From contig NZ_BMER01000001.1 in NCBI RefSeq assembly GCF_014636865.1, forward strand, positions 794,718 through 858,717: 64,000 nucleotides of DNA. The letters are read 5' to 3'. Below are positions 18,793 through 27,935 of the stretch, piece after piece. The translations under genes were made by a program, and so were the position numbers. The notes beneath the pieces are model-generated. The model searched no databases. It had not been told where the DNA came from and saw only the letters and a program-made list of their open reading frames with translations. The stretch comes from Parapedobacter pyrenivorans (GTDB lineage: Bacteria > Bacteroidota > Bacteroidia > Sphingobacteriales > Sphingobacteriaceae). The first letter of the stretch is position 1. Every line of letters starts with the position of its first letter.

Positions 18793-19616
18793 TATTTCTT
18801 CCTTTTCTCAATGATGTAACGATTCGATGCTTTCTTTTTACTACGGGTCTTGTAGCCTTTCGCCAATAGCCCCTTGCGTGAGCGTGGGTGCCCGCCTGAA
18901 GCACGGCCCTCACCACCACCCATAGGGTGATCCACAGGGTTCATGGCTACACCACGAACACGTGGCCGACGGCCTAACCAGCGTTTTCTTCCCGCCTTGC
19001 CCAATCGTTCTGTGGCCTTCTCCGCATTGGATACCGACCCGATAGTGGCTAAACAGGTAGCCAATATCATGCGGCTCTCGCCCGATGGCAATTTGATAAT
19101 GGCATATTTGCCATCACGTGCCGAAAGTTGAGCGTAGGTACCCGCGCTGCGCGCTATCGAACCTCCCTGGCCAGGATTCAACTCAATGTTGTGAATAATC
19201 GAGCCCAATGGGATGTTCTGCAATGGCAACGTATTGCCGATTTCAGGGGCCACCTTATCACCTGATACAATCGTCTGTCCTACCTTCAATCCTGTTGGCG
19301 CGATGATGTAGCGTTTTTCGCCATCTACATAATGCAAAAGCGCAATACGCGCTGTGCGGTTGGGATCGTATTCTATCGTGGCGACTTTCGCGGGGACGTC
19401 TTTTTTATCGCGTTTGAAATCAATCAATCGGTAGGCTTTCTTATGCCCCCCACCGAGGTAACGCATAGTCATTTTACCGGAATCGTTCCTTCCACCCGAC
19501 TTCTTGATCTTCACGACCAACGACTTCTCAGGAACGTTGGTGGTGACGTCAGAATAGTCTCCTCCTATTCTGAATCGAGTGCCAGGGGTAACCGGTTTGA
19601 ATCTTTTAACTGCCAT
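18792..19616 (-). CDS. rplB: 50S ribosomal protein L2
   Basis: L2 of 274 residues, essential near the peptidyl-transferase centre. [15 protein letters not shown], the [20 protein letters not shown] segment and the C-terminal signature [17 protein letters not shown] with the conserved His are present. Confidence 0.97.
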   Translation of the reverse strand: MAVKRFKPVTPGTRFRIGGDYSDVTTNVPEKSLVVKIKKSGGRNDSGKMTMRYLGGGHKKAYRLIDFKRDKKDVPAKVATIEYDPNRTARIALLHYVDGEKRYIIAPTGLKVGQTIVSGDKVAPEIGNTLPLQNIPLGSIIHNIELNPGQGGSIARSAGTYAQLSARDGKYAIIKLPSGESRMILATCLATIGSVSNAEKATERLGKAGRKRWLGRRPRVRGVAMNPVDHPMGGGEGRASGGHPRSRKGLLAKGYKTRSKKKASNRYIIEKRKK

Positions 19617-19622
19617 CTCTTA

Positions 19623-19925
19623 TTATATAGTACTGTAAAAGTCAATAGTCTCGCCATCTTTAATTGTGATGATGGCTTTCTTGTACTTAGGGGTCCTTCC
19701 AGATACAAACCCAGCTTTAGTATAGCGATTTTTCGCCTTGCCAGCCACCACGATGGTATTCACTGCCAAAACGGTTACACCAAACATTTGCTCTACAGCT
19801 TGCTTAATCTGTATCTTGTTTGCCTTAGGGTCTACCTTGAAAGCGTAGCGGTTCAGCTTTTCAGTAAGCAACGACGCTTTCTCCGTCAGTATGGGTTTCT
19901 TGATAATTTCCATGTTACTTGGCAA
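19623..19925 (-). CDS. rplW: 50S ribosomal protein L23
   Basis: L23 of 100 residues at the exit tunnel. [20 protein letters not shown] and [20 protein letters not shown] are typical. Its start overlaps the rplD stop by 11 nt. Confidence 0.96.
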   Translation of the reverse strand: MPSNMEIIKKPILTEKASLLTEKLNRYAFKVDPKANKIQIKQAVEQMFGVTVLAVNTIVVAGKAKNRYTKAGFVSGRTPKYKKAIITIKDGETIDFYSTI

Positions 19926-20544
19926 ATGCCTCCTCCAATGTTTTAACGGAAGCTGTGGTTAACAAAAGCTTGCCCGCGTTCAATACGTCATACGTATTCA
20001 ACTCACTTGCGGTGATGACCTTTGCTTTCTTCAAATTCCTGCTTGATAAATAAACGTTGTCGTTTTGAGCGGGCAGCACCAACAGCGTTTTCTCGTTCGC
20101 TATATTCAGGCTGTTTACCAAGCTCATGTAGTTTTTGGTCTTGATGGATTCGAAGTTTACTTCATCCAACACAACGATATTATTCTCCTTGGCTTTGTAG
20201 CTCAGCGCAGACTTACGAGCCAGTGATTTCAGCTTTCTGTTCAATTTAAAGCTATAGTCACGGGGCTGCGGGCCGAAAATACGGCCACCACCATTGAACA
20301 ATGGCGACTTGATACTCCCTGCGCGGGCACCACCTGTTCCTTTTTGTTTATGTAATTTACGGGTCGAACCGGCTATCTCGTTGCGTTGCTTGGATTTGTG
20401 CGTTCCCTGGCGTTGATTAGCCAGATATTGCTTCACATCCAAATAAATCGCATGGTCATTGGGTTCTACACCGAATATCGATTCAGGAAGTTGCACCTTG
20501 GCACCTGTTTCTTTACCTGATATATTTAAAACGTTAACTTCCAT
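19915..20544 (-). CDS. rplD: 50S ribosomal protein L4
   Basis: L4 of 209 residues with a tunnel loop. [40 protein letters not shown] and [15 protein letters not shown] are seen. L4 represses the S10 operon in enterobacteria; an equivalent leader site here is not proven, but see the hairpin at 21193-21210. Confidence 0.97.
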   Translation of the reverse strand: MEVNVLNISGKETGAKVQLPESIFGVEPNDHAIYLDVKQYLANQRQGTHKSKQRNEIAGSTRKLHKQKGTGGARAGSIKSPLFNGGGRIFGPQPRDYSFKLNRKLKSLARKSALSYKAKENNIVVLDEVNFESIKTKNYMSLVNSLNIANEKTLLVLPAQNDNVYLSSRNLKKAKVITASELNTYDVLNAGKLLLTTASVKTLEEAFAK

Positions 20545-20548
20545 CTCC

Positions 20549-21166
20549 TTATTTATCTACGATTACGTAAGAACCTTTGGCTCCAGGGATGGAACCGCTT
20601 ACCACGATCAGGTTTTGCTCTTCGTAAACCTTCAGCACCTGCAAGTTCTGAACTTTCACGCGATCACCTCCTGTTCTACCCGCCATACGCGTACCTTTGA
20701 ACACGCGCGAAGGCCAAGATGAAGCTCCCAATGAACCGGGCGCCCGCAAACGGTTATGCTGTCCGTGAGTAGCCCCACCGACACCGCCGAAACCGTGGCG
20801 CTTCATTACCCCTTGAAAACCTTTTCCTTTTGAAGTGCCGACTACATCAATGTATTCGCCTTCTTCAAAAATGGTAACCGTCACCAAATCACCGAGTTGC
20901 TTTTCGTCGGGGAAGGTTTTAAATTCTACCAATTTACGCTTGGGCGTGGTCTTCGCCTTGGCGAAGTGCCCCTTTAAAGGTGCCGATGTGTTCTTCTCCT
21001 TTGCTTCATCGAAAGCGAGTTGAACAGCGGAATAGCCATCCTTTTCTTCCGTGCGTATCTGCGTTACCACGCACGGGCCAGCTTCAATTACGGTACACGG
21101 AATATTCTTCCCGTCCGCATCGAAAATGCTGGTCATTCCTACTTTTTTTCCAATAATTCCTGACAT
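20549..21166 (-). CDS. rplC: 50S ribosomal protein L3, first gene of the ribosomal block
   Basis: L3 of 205 residues. [39 protein letters not shown] and [20 protein letters not shown] (20 residues) are diagnostic. In most bacteria rpsJ directly precedes rplC. Here a promoter lies 77 bp upstream of the start, and beyond it an intergenic repeat and a catabolic gene, so rpsJ must lie elsewhere. Confidence 0.97.
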   Translation of the reverse strand: MSGIIGKKVGMTSIFDADGKNIPCTVIEAGPCVVTQIRTEEKDGYSAVQLAFDEAKEKNTSAPLKGHFAKAKTTPKRKLVEFKTFPDEKQLGDLVTVTIFEEGEYIDVVGTSKGKGFQGVMKRHGFGGVGGATHGQHNRLRAPGSLGASSWPSRVFKGTRMAGRTGGDRVKVQNLQVLKVYEEQNLIVVSGSIPGAKGSYVIVDK

Positions 21167-21192
21167 GTTTTTATTAATCTATTAACGTCCAT

Positions 21193-21210
21193 CGAAGCAG
21201 TAGGGCTTCG
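21193..21210 (-). promoter_or_regulatory. Hairpin in the rplC 5' leader
   Basis: CGAAGC (21193-21198) pairs with GCTTCG (21205-21210) over a 6-nt loop, 27 bp before the rplC start and inside the predicted leader of about 70 nt. It is a candidate ribosomal-protein feedback site, placed where the L4-responsive leader lies in other phyla; no sequence similarity to that leader is claimed. Confidence 0.4.
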
Positions 21211-21242
21211 TTCAAGACATACCATCCCCTCAAAAGGGACGG

Positions 21243-21273
21243 CAAAGATAGGAAACTTACAGTAAGTATCAAA
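21243..21273 (-). promoter_or_regulatory. Near-consensus promoter of the rplC-to-secY/map ribosomal operon
   Basis: On the minus strand TTTG (21270-21273), a 19-nt spacer and TATCTTTG (21243-21250) match the Bacteroidota consensus exactly. The predicted start is near 21238 with a leader of about 70 nt to rplC. Confidence 0.8.
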
Positions 21274-21340
21274 TACTTAGTAAATTATTTTTTTATTTTC
21301 CGGTTAGGCTACTTTCTACCCACTCTCTTTAGGTTTGAAA

Positions 21341-21516
21341 TTCTTTCGAGATTCCTTCGACATCCTAACACAGTACATGCAGGGTTAGTCCACCGTCAGT
21401 CCACGTTTTGCCGCATTAGTCGTGCTTTCAATATGGCCAGGCCGTGGCCAGACCGTGCGAATACATCGAGGCAATGTCGAGCAAGTGTCGAAGACATCTC
21501 AATGCGTTGTCGGAGC
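21341..21516. repeat. Degenerate array with strict 11-bp period (about 16 units)
   Basis: The 176 bp between the rplC promoter and the GH88 stop codon can be cut into 11-mers in one constant phase, and neighbouring units resemble each other while the motif drifts along the array. Examples are ttctttcgaga/ttccttcgaca (21341-21362), ttagtccaccg/tcagtccacgt (21385-21406), caatatggcca/ggccgtggcca (21429-21450), and tacatcgaggc/aatgtcgagca/agtgtcgaaga (21462-21494) with gttgtcggagc (21506-21516). There is no ORF or T-run. A second array with the same period but other words lies at 45098-45185. Function unknown. Confidence 0.65.
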
Positions 21517-21519
21517 AGC

Positions 21520-22791
21520 TTATCTGCCAGCAACATCTTCAAACAACAGCTTACCCTCCAACAGTCTCCGGTACCTCATCAACGCTTCGATGTAATAGTA
21601 ATCGGCGTAGGTAAGCGGCACATCGATTTCGCTACCATGGGGTATTGAACCCACGCTATGCCGCAGAATGAAGCCGCCATTGCTGCCGATTTCTGCTTTA
21701 TAAGCGGACGATGAAAGACTTTGTAATATCCGTTCGGCCGTGGCCAAATAAGTAGCACCGTCATCATCCTCGGTGTGGGTACTCAGTTCAATCAGTGCCG
21801 AGGCCAGTATCGAGGCCGTCGAAGCGTCGCGGTATGTTTTATATGCGTGCGCATAAGGGCTGCCGGCGGGCAAATCAGGTGCATCGAAATCCCAATAAGG
21901 CACGAAGTCTTCTGGCAGGTTGGGGTGATTGAGGATGAACGAGGCAATATGCTTCGCAAAATCAAGGTAGGTCTTGTCTCCCGTTTCACGGTACATCATT
22001 ACATAGCCGTATAGCCCCCACGCCTGCCCACGTGCCCATGCAGATTCATCAAAAGCACCTTGTGCGGTCTTTTTGCCGACAATGCTTCCATCCACGGGAT
22101 TATAATCTATCACATGGTACGAGCTATAGTCGGAGCGATAGTGGTTGACTATGGTGGTGTTTGCATGGATTACGGCGATATCGCGGTACTTCGGGTCACC
22201 GCCCAGTTTGGATGCTTGAGTAAGGAACTCCAAATTCATCATATTATCAATAATGACTGGATACGTCCAACCCTCCCAAGAGCGGATGGCTTTGACCGTA
22301 GGGCTGTACCTGCTGATCAATGATTCGGCCCCGGTGAGCAGTATGTCTTTATAGGCCGCTGTGTCACCGGTAAGCCTAAGCGCATTACCAAAGCTACAAT
22401 AGAGCATAAAGCCGAGATCGTGCGTACCTTTATTATACTTTTCCTTTTCGAGAATCTCCAACTTCGCTTTCGCCAATTGGAGCAGCTGTTCATCTTCCGA
22501 GTATTCATAAAGGTACAGCAACAGGCCGGGATAGAAACCTGATGTCCACCAACCGGTGTTAGAAAACACGCTGGTATCAGCCTGGAAGGTCCGGGGCATC
22601 TGGTCGGTCGGCACACTGTCTGCCAAAACCCTAACCTGAGAAATGGCGTCATCGAGCTGCCTATTAATAAACTCAGCGCTGAGCTGGAGCTTCTCCTGTT
22701 GTGGTGCGGATTGATTTTGGCATGCCAAAACAGTCGTCATCACACCCGCGAGAACAAATACAAAACGTTTCCGAAAAAAAATCATGATCAT
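21520..22791 (-). CDS. GH88 family glucuronyl hydrolase, secreted or lipid-anchored
   Basis: Protein of 423 residues with a signal peptide ending near VMTTVLAC (probable lipoprotein Cys24). The (alpha/alpha)6-barrel motifs of glycoside hydrolase family 88 are clear: TGWWTSGFYPGLLLYL, THDLGFMLYCSFG, DNMMNLEFL with the catalytic Asp, ARGQAWGLYGYVMMYR and LTYADYYYIEALMR. Characterised GH88 enzymes cleave delta-4,5-unsaturated uronic acids made by polysaccharide lyases; no lyase gene is in the window. It has its own promoter with a LacI-type operator over the -33 box, tying it to the inositol regulon. The natural substrate is unknown. Confidence 0.88.
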   Translation of the reverse strand: MIMIFFRKRFVFVLAGVMTTVLACQNQSAPQQEKLQLSAEFINRQLDDAISQVRVLADSVPTDQMPRTFQADTSVFSNTGWWTSGFYPGLLLYLYEYSEDEQLLQLAKAKLEILEKEKYNKGTHDLGFMLYCSFGNALRLTGDTAAYKDILLTGAESLISRYSPTVKAIRSWEGWTYPVIIDNMMNLEFLTQASKLGGDPKYRDIAVIHANTTIVNHYRSDYSSYHVIDYNPVDGSIVGKKTAQGAFDESAWARGQAWGLYGYVMMYRETGDKTYLDFAKHIASFILNHPNLPEDFVPYWDFDAPDLPAGSPYAHAYKTYRDASTASILASALIELSTHTEDDDGATYLATAERILQSLSSSAYKAEIGSNGGFILRHSVGSIPHGSEIDVPLTYADYYYIEALMRYRRLLEGKLLFEDVAGR

Positions 22792-22822
22792 GGGTTTATC
22801 ATATCCACATTGGTTAACCGCT

Positions 22823-22854
22823 CAAAAATATACATTCGGAAAGAAAAGTGCAAA
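22823..22854 (-). promoter_or_regulatory. Promoter of the GH88 gene
   Basis: On the minus strand TTTG (22851-22854) is followed by 20 nt and TATTTTTG (22823-22830, matching TAnnTTTG). The -33 element lies inside the operator at 22849-22862, so a bound repressor would block RNA polymerase. The GH88 gene is therefore a separate transcript from iolG upstream. Confidence 0.65.
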
Positions 22855-22862
22855 CGTTTACG
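22849..22862. promoter_or_regulatory. LacI-family operator A (GH88 gene)
   Basis: TGCAAACGTTTACG is a near-perfect inverted repeat with the central CG typical of LacI/GalR operators. It is 58 bp upstream of the GH88 start and overlaps the -33 element. Compare the CGCAAAGGTTTGCG sites at 32731, 43951 and 44976; site A differs at the centre. Confidence 0.7.
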
Positions 22863-22886
22863 CCAAATGGGTTGAGATGAGGAAAC

Positions 22887-23879
22887 CTAGCTGGCCACGG
22901 CTTCCACCCTTACCGGTACGTTTTCACTAAAAGATCGTTGTGCAGCCACTGCAATCATCGCTGCTTTCAACCCATCTGTCCCTCCCACCGGAACGCGCTG
23001 CTTCGCCTGCACGGCTTGGATGAAGGCCCGCATTTCGGTGAGGTATGAACCCGTATACCGTTCCATAAAAAAGTGTAGCGGCAGTGCAGATTCCACGCCG
23101 TCTTCGTGGTAGTATACATGGCTATCGGGTTTGTTATTTTCGACGTTGGCCATCCCTTTGGAACCGAAAACTTCTACCCGCTGGTCGTATCCGTATACCG
23201 CCTTCCGGCTATTGTCGATCACCGCGATAGAATCATCTTCAAATTTAAGCGTAACCACCGCCGTGTCAATGTCGCCGGCCTCTGCAACCGCCCCTCCGGT
23301 TAAAACTGATGCGGTAGCGTACACCTCCTTCACTTCTTTGCCCATTACATACCGGGCCATGTCAAAATCATGAATTGTCATGTCCAAAAAAAGTCCGCCC
23401 GAACGCATCAGGTAATCTACAGACGGGGGTGCAGGATCACGACTGGTAATCTTCACCAATTGCACGTCGCCGATTTTTCCTGCATCAACCAATGCTTTCA
23501 ATTTCATAAAGTTCGCATCGAACCGCCGGTTGAAACCCAACATCAGTTGTATGTTGTGTCGATGAACGACCCGGAGGGTCTCACGTATCCGTGCCAACGA
23601 TAAATCCAAAGGTTTCTCACAAAACACATGCTTGCCTGCCCGTGCGCATTGTTCAACGTATTGAGCATGTGTATCGGTAGGCGAACAGATCACCACCGCA
23701 TCGATAGCCGGATGGCCGATCAATTCATCCACCTCCCCCTGCTGCACGTCACTCGGCAACTCGTTCTTGTTGACATCGGAAACCATAACGATCTCCGCTT
23801 CCGGCAGCTGCTGACGGATGTGGTTGTAGTGTATCCTGCCTATCCTTCCGAGGCCGATGATCCCGATTTTCAATTGCAT
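22887..23879 (-). CDS. iolG: myo-Inositol 2-dehydrogenase
   Basis: Gfo/Idh/MocA oxidoreductase of 330 residues, oxidising myo-inositol to 2-keto-myo-inositol (scyllo-inosose) with NAD. The Rossmann motif is GLGRIGRIHYNHI (residues 9-21). HVFCEKPLDLS holds the catalytic Lys, and GGLFLDMTIHDFDMARY the Asp/His pair of the active site. Length fits IolG. It is the last gene of the iol run, 25 bp after iolE; the pathway context supports inositol as substrate over other sugars. Confidence 0.92.
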   Translation of the reverse strand: MQLKIGIIGLGRIGRIHYNHIRQQLPEAEIVMVSDVNKNELPSDVQQGEVDELIGHPAIDAVVICSPTDTHAQYVEQCARAGKHVFCEKPLDLSLARIRETLRVVHRHNIQLMLGFNRRFDANFMKLKALVDAGKIGDVQLVKITSRDPAPPSVDYLMRSGGLFLDMTIHDFDMARYVMGKEVKEVYATASVLTGGAVAEAGDIDTAVVTLKFEDDSIAVIDNSRKAVYGYDQRVEVFGSKGMANVENNKPDSHVYYHEDGVESALPLHFFMERYTGSYLTEMRAFIQAVQAKQRVPVGGTDGLKAAMIAVAAQRSFSENVPVRVEAVAS

Positions 23880-23904
23880 AACGTTTGTTTTAATAGCTAT
23901 GATC

Positions 23905-24810
23905 TTACAATCCCAATTGACTTAAATAAACCCTATTGTTGTGCGCACATGTTTTTGGTGTACCCATACCGGGCAAGACGTCCTGTTCCACCACAACCCA
24001 TCCACGGTAACGCTCCATACCCAACGTGTTTAACACGCTCTCAAAGTCGACATTTCCCTTACCCAGTTCGCAAAACACCCCTTGCTTCACCGATTCAAAA
24101 TAATCCCATCCCTTCGTACGAGAAAGTTGCCCGATGTGGGGATCATAATCTTTGAAGTGCATGTGCCAGATCCGACTGCCGTATTTTTTTACAGCCGCTA
24201 CTGGTTCTCCACCGCCAAAGGCATAATGTCCGGTATCAAAGCAAAGTCCAAGCAGTTGTGGATCGGTTAAGGTCATCAACGAATCGAGCTCCTCGGGTGT
24301 CTCTACATAGCCGGCACAATGATGATGGAACACCGTACGCATTCCGTATTCGTCTTTTACCGCCCGTGCTACCCGCATAGCACCGTCGGCAACGCGGTCC
24401 CATTGTGCTGTATCCAAACCCATATCCGCACGAACACGCCCCGCTTGGGAAGTCCGCTCCGGCACGGTACCGTTGTCATCAGCCAATACGACAAAGGCAT
24501 CCGGATAGCCCGCCTGTGCCATCAGTCCAGCCACGCGCAATGCGTCTTCCACGCCACGCTTATGTGCGGCCTCTTTCACCAATGGAACGGGCACGAAAGC
24601 CCCGATAAGATCCAGCTGGAATCGACTGACGACATCCCGCAACGCGATAGGGTCTGTAGGCATAAAACCCCAATCGCCGAGTTCCGTACCAACGTAGCCC
24701 GTTTCACCGATCTCACGCAATACCTGCAAATGATCGGGTGCAGCAGCTCCCAATTCGAATTCCAACGCTCCCCAAGAGCATGGTGCATTTGCAACCTTTA
24801 TTCCTTCCAT
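23905..24810 (-). CDS. iolE: myo-Inosose-2 dehydratase
   Basis: AP-endonuclease-2-type TIM barrel of 301 residues that dehydrates 2-keto-myo-inositol to 3D-trihydroxycyclohexane-1,2-dione. The N-terminus KVANAPCSWGALEFEL is the IolE signature. Metal-site regions are FHHHCAGYVETPEELD, LCFDTGHYAFGGG and WHMHFKDYDP. I start at 24810 (MEGIKVANAPCSWG); an ATG 42 nt upstream lies inside iolA and adds residues absent from the family. The start is 4 bp after the iolA stop. Confidence 0.93.
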   Translation of the reverse strand: MEGIKVANAPCSWGALEFELGAAAPDHLQVLREIGETGYVGTELGDWGFMPTDPIALRDVVSRFQLDLIGAFVPVPLVKEAAHKRGVEDALRVAGLMAQAGYPDAFVVLADDNGTVPERTSQAGRVRADMGLDTAQWDRVADGAMRVARAVKDEYGMRTVFHHHCAGYVETPEELDSLMTLTDPQLLGLCFDTGHYAFGGGEPVAAVKKYGSRIWHMHFKDYDPHIGQLSRTKGWDYFESVKQGVFCELGKGNVDFESVLNTLGMERYRGWVVVEQDVLPGMGTPKTCAHNNRVYLSQLGL

Positions 24811-24814
24811 ATCG

Positions 24815-26290
24815 TTAAAATTTTCTTGACCATTCCTTTGGCCAGCGCTCAATCACCACTTTGGTTTGTGTGAAAAATTCGATGGCATGTCGCCCTTGGC
24901 CATGCAGGTCCCCAAAAAAGCTATCGTTCCAGCCGCTGAAAGGAAATTGCGCCATAGGGGCGGCGACGCCGATGTTTATTCCCACATTCCCTGCCTTGAC
25001 CTCGTTTCGGAACTTGCGCGCATTGGCACCACTGCTCGTAAATAGGCATGCCATGTTGCCGTAAAGATTGCCATTGATAAATTCCAATGCGGCATCAACC
25101 GTCGGCAAGTTGACCAAGCTCATGACGGGGCCAAACAGCTCCGTCCGTATAATTTCCCCGCTCAGGGGTACATTTTCTAATATGGTAGGCCTAATAAAAT
25201 TACCGGTTTCGAATCCCTCAACCGATGCCTTCCGACCATCCAGCAGCAATTTCGCACCTTCATGCACTCCCAGATCGATGAGCCGCTCGATGCGTGCCTT
25301 GCTCTCGGTGGAAATCACCGGGCCCATCTCCACACCATCCACTAACCCGTATCCGGTTTTGCGGCTTTTGGCTGCTTCATATAAGGCATCTTTGACACGT
25401 CCTTGTTCATCGCCTATCAACAAAATATTAGAGGCGGCCAAACAGCGTTGTCCGGCACATCCATACACGCTATCGGTGATGATCCGCGATGAGGTTTCCA
25501 AATCCGCATCCGGAAGGATGACCACCGGGTTTTTCGCACCGCCCTGCGCCTGTACGCGCTTACCGTTTTGAGCGCCCTTAGCGTAGATATACCTCGCCAC
25601 AGAAGTGGATCCTACAAAACTGATCGCTTTTACCTCCGGATGTTCAAGCAAAGCATCTACCGATGCCCTATCCCCGTGCACCAGATTGACCACACCGGGG
25701 GGCAATCCGACTTGATCTATCAATCCCATAACCTTCTGCATGGTCAGTGGCACCTTCTCCGAGGGCTTTATAATAAAACTGTTGCCGCAAGCTATCGCAT
25801 AGGGGAGAAACCAAAAAGGAATCATTCCTGGAAAATTGAAAGGCACGATGCAGGCACAAACCCCCACGGGCTGCCGGATCATAAATTCATCGATGCCGCG
25901 GGTGATATTTTCCGAAAACTCACTCTGCAGTAACATGGGTGATGCACAGGCGGTCTCCACATTCTCGATGGCACGCTGCAATTCCCCGATCGACTCCGCT
26001 TTAGTCTTTCCGCATTCACGGGTAATGGTTTCCGCCAAATCCTCTAAGTGCGTTTCCAACAGTATCTTCAACCGGTATAAAGGTTGTACCCGTTGCATCA
26101 CCGGCATTTCCGCCCATTCTCGCTGGGCACGTGCTGCGGCTTCCGCGGCTTCCGCTACATCGATGGCCGTATCATTCCCACAGGGAACTTGCCCCATGCA
26201 CACCTGTGTCGCTGGGTTTATGATGTCAATGGTCTGTTTTTCCCGGCTTGCTTGCCAGCGGCCATTGATGTAATTCTGCAATACTTCCAT
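24815..26290 (-). CDS. iolA: CoA-acylating (methyl)malonate-semialdehyde dehydrogenase
   Basis: Aldehyde dehydrogenase superfamily member of 491 residues that converts malonate semialdehyde to acetyl-CoA and CO2, the last step of inositol breakdown. MmsA/IolA hallmarks are ACIVPFNFPGMIPFWFLPYA, FVGSTSVARYIY, the catalytic Cys in YGCAGQRCLAAS and the C-terminal FPFSGWNDSFFGDLHGQG. Methylmalonate semialdehyde is an alternative substrate in the family; the iol context favours malonate semialdehyde. It lies between the symporter and iolE genes. Confidence 0.93.
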   Translation of the reverse strand: MEVLQNYINGRWQASREKQTIDIINPATQVCMGQVPCGNDTAIDVAEAAEAAARAQREWAEMPVMQRVQPLYRLKILLETHLEDLAETITRECGKTKAESIGELQRAIENVETACASPMLLQSEFSENITRGIDEFMIRQPVGVCACIVPFNFPGMIPFWFLPYAIACGNSFIIKPSEKVPLTMQKVMGLIDQVGLPPGVVNLVHGDRASVDALLEHPEVKAISFVGSTSVARYIYAKGAQNGKRVQAQGGAKNPVVILPDADLETSSRIITDSVYGCAGQRCLAASNILLIGDEQGRVKDALYEAAKSRKTGYGLVDGVEMGPVISTESKARIERLIDLGVHEGAKLLLDGRKASVEGFETGNFIRPTILENVPLSGEIIRTELFGPVMSLVNLPTVDAALEFINGNLYGNMACLFTSSGANARKFRNEVKAGNVGINIGVAAPMAQFPFSGWNDSFFGDLHGQGRHAIEFFTQTKVVIERWPKEWSRKF

Positions 26291-26302
26291 GAATTATTCG
26301 TT

Positions 26303-27913
26303 TTAAACATTTCCCAATAAGATGTATATGGCGATGGTGATGATGACCAGGCTAACAGCGAATGGTCTGGTATAGCGCCACGCTTCCATCGGTACGGCCG
26401 TGGTATCCGACGGTACCATCGCTACCGGAGCCCGCGGTGGGTAAAACTTGGAAACGCCGAACATCACCGCCATATTCAGCAAAAATTCAATGCCCCAGAT
26501 GTGGATAAAGTGGATGTCCACTTTTAAGATAAACGTACACAGCACATAAAAAATCAATCCCGTAACTAATGCGGCCTTGGCTCCTGACGCCGATATGCTT
26601 TTGAAAAAGAAACCACCAATCATGATGGAGGCAATGGGGATAAAAAAGATGCCATTCAGCTCTTGCAGCAATTGGAACAGGCCTTCAGGTGCATTGGCTA
26701 CAAAGGGAGCTGCTATAATAGACGTTACGGCAAGTAATGTTGCCACGAGCCGACCCATGCTTACCAGTTTCCTTTCTGCCGCTCCCTTTTTTATCATCCG
26801 CTTATACACGTCTATGCTGAAAATGGTGGAAGCGCTGTTGAGAACCGCATTGAAGGTACTGAGCACCGCACCCATGATTACCGCAGCAAAAAGGCCCAGA
26901 AGCGGCACGGGAAGAATCCGCTTCACCAATTCGGGATATACCATATCCTGATTGTCGTAATAGGTGTCGCCGAAATAATAGTAGCCGATTACACCCGGCA
27001 GGACAATAATGAAGGGAACGAGGATTTTCAGCAAGCCGGTATACAGCAACCCCTTTTGGGCTTCCTTGAGGTTTTTTGCTCCCAACACCCGCTGTACAAT
27101 CGTTTGGTTCATGCACCAGAAATAAAGCTGGTTGATCACCAATCCCGTAAAAAGCGTGCTAAACGGCATCACCGAATCTTCACGGCCGATTACATTGAAT
27201 TTCTCTGGACTATGCTCAAATACACGGGCTAGCCCATTCAGCGGATTTCCCTGGCCGATATAAATAAGCGCTAATACGGGGATCAACAACCCGCCGAGCA
27301 GCAGGCCGTATCCATAAATCACATCCGATACCGACACTGCTTTCAATCCACCGATTATGGCATACGCCGCTCCGATACACCCCACCACTACAACCGTAAT
27401 CCAAAGGCCCGTCTCCCTGCTTACGCCCAGTGACTCGGAAATATTGAAAATGCTTTCCAGGTTGATGGCCCCGGTATACAATACGATGGGCAATAGGGTT
27501 ACGGCAAACGAAACCATCAAAAACAAGGCAATCAACGAACGGGTACTCTTATCAAATCGCCTTTCCAGGTATTCCGGAATGGTGGTGAGCCCCATCCGCA
27601 GGTACTTGGGCACAAAATACACCGCCGCTGCAATGAGCGCCAGGGCGGAGGTTACCTCCCAAGCAATAATAATGAATCCGTTTTTATAGGCGGAACCGTT
27701 CATGCCGACCAAATGTTCGGTAGAAATATTCGTCATGATCATGGACGCTGCGATTACCGGGCCCGTCAGGCTCCTGCCGCCCAAGAAATAGCCATCTTGC
27801 GTGCTGAGGTTATCCTTGCGCATGCGCAACCAGGCGTAGACGCCGACAAATAGGGTAAACCCCACGAAACTAGTTATGGCGATAAGAGATGAAGCGGATT
27901 CGAACATAAGCAA
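26303..27913 (-). CDS. Sodium:solute symporter, probable inositol importer
   Basis: SSS-family (APC/LeuT fold) inner-membrane transporter of 536 residues with about 14 hydrophobic segments. The N-terminus has TQDGYFLGGRSLTGPVIAAS followed by SMIMTNISTEHLVG, the sodium-site region of the family, and GAVLSTFNAVLNSASTIFSI is the TM8-9 signature. Close relatives import sugars, myo-inositol or galactose with Na+. The substrate is inferred from its place inside the iol run, 22 bp after iolD and 12 bp before iolA. Confidence 0.88.
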   Translation of the reverse strand: MLMFESASSLIAITSFVGFTLFVGVYAWLRMRKDNLSTQDGYFLGGRSLTGPVIAASMIMTNISTEHLVGMNGSAYKNGFIIIAWEVTSALALIAAAVYFVPKYLRMGLTTIPEYLERRFDKSTRSLIALFLMVSFAVTLLPIVLYTGAINLESIFNISESLGVSRETGLWITVVVVGCIGAAYAIIGGLKAVSVSDVIYGYGLLLGGLLIPVLALIYIGQGNPLNGLARVFEHSPEKFNVIGREDSVMPFSTLFTGLVINQLYFWCMNQTIVQRVLGAKNLKEAQKGLLYTGLLKILVPFIIVLPGVIGYYYFGDTYYDNQDMVYPELVKRILPVPLLGLFAAVIMGAVLSTFNAVLNSASTIFSIDVYKRMIKKGAAERKLVSMGRLVATLLAVTSIIAAPFVANAPEGLFQLLQELNGIFFIPIASIMIGGFFFKSISASGAKAALVTGLIFYVLCTFILKVDIHFIHIWGIEFLLNMAVMFGVSKFYPPRAPVAMVPSDTTAVPMEAWRYTRPFAVSLVIITIAIYILLGNV

Positions 27914-27935
27914 CGGCTATTAGCTAAAGTTTACG

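Noticed and set aside
23875-23895. AACGTT-containing sequence before iolG as a fifth LacI operator
   Set aside because: Only the centre matches; the outer half-sites do not form an inverted repeat.
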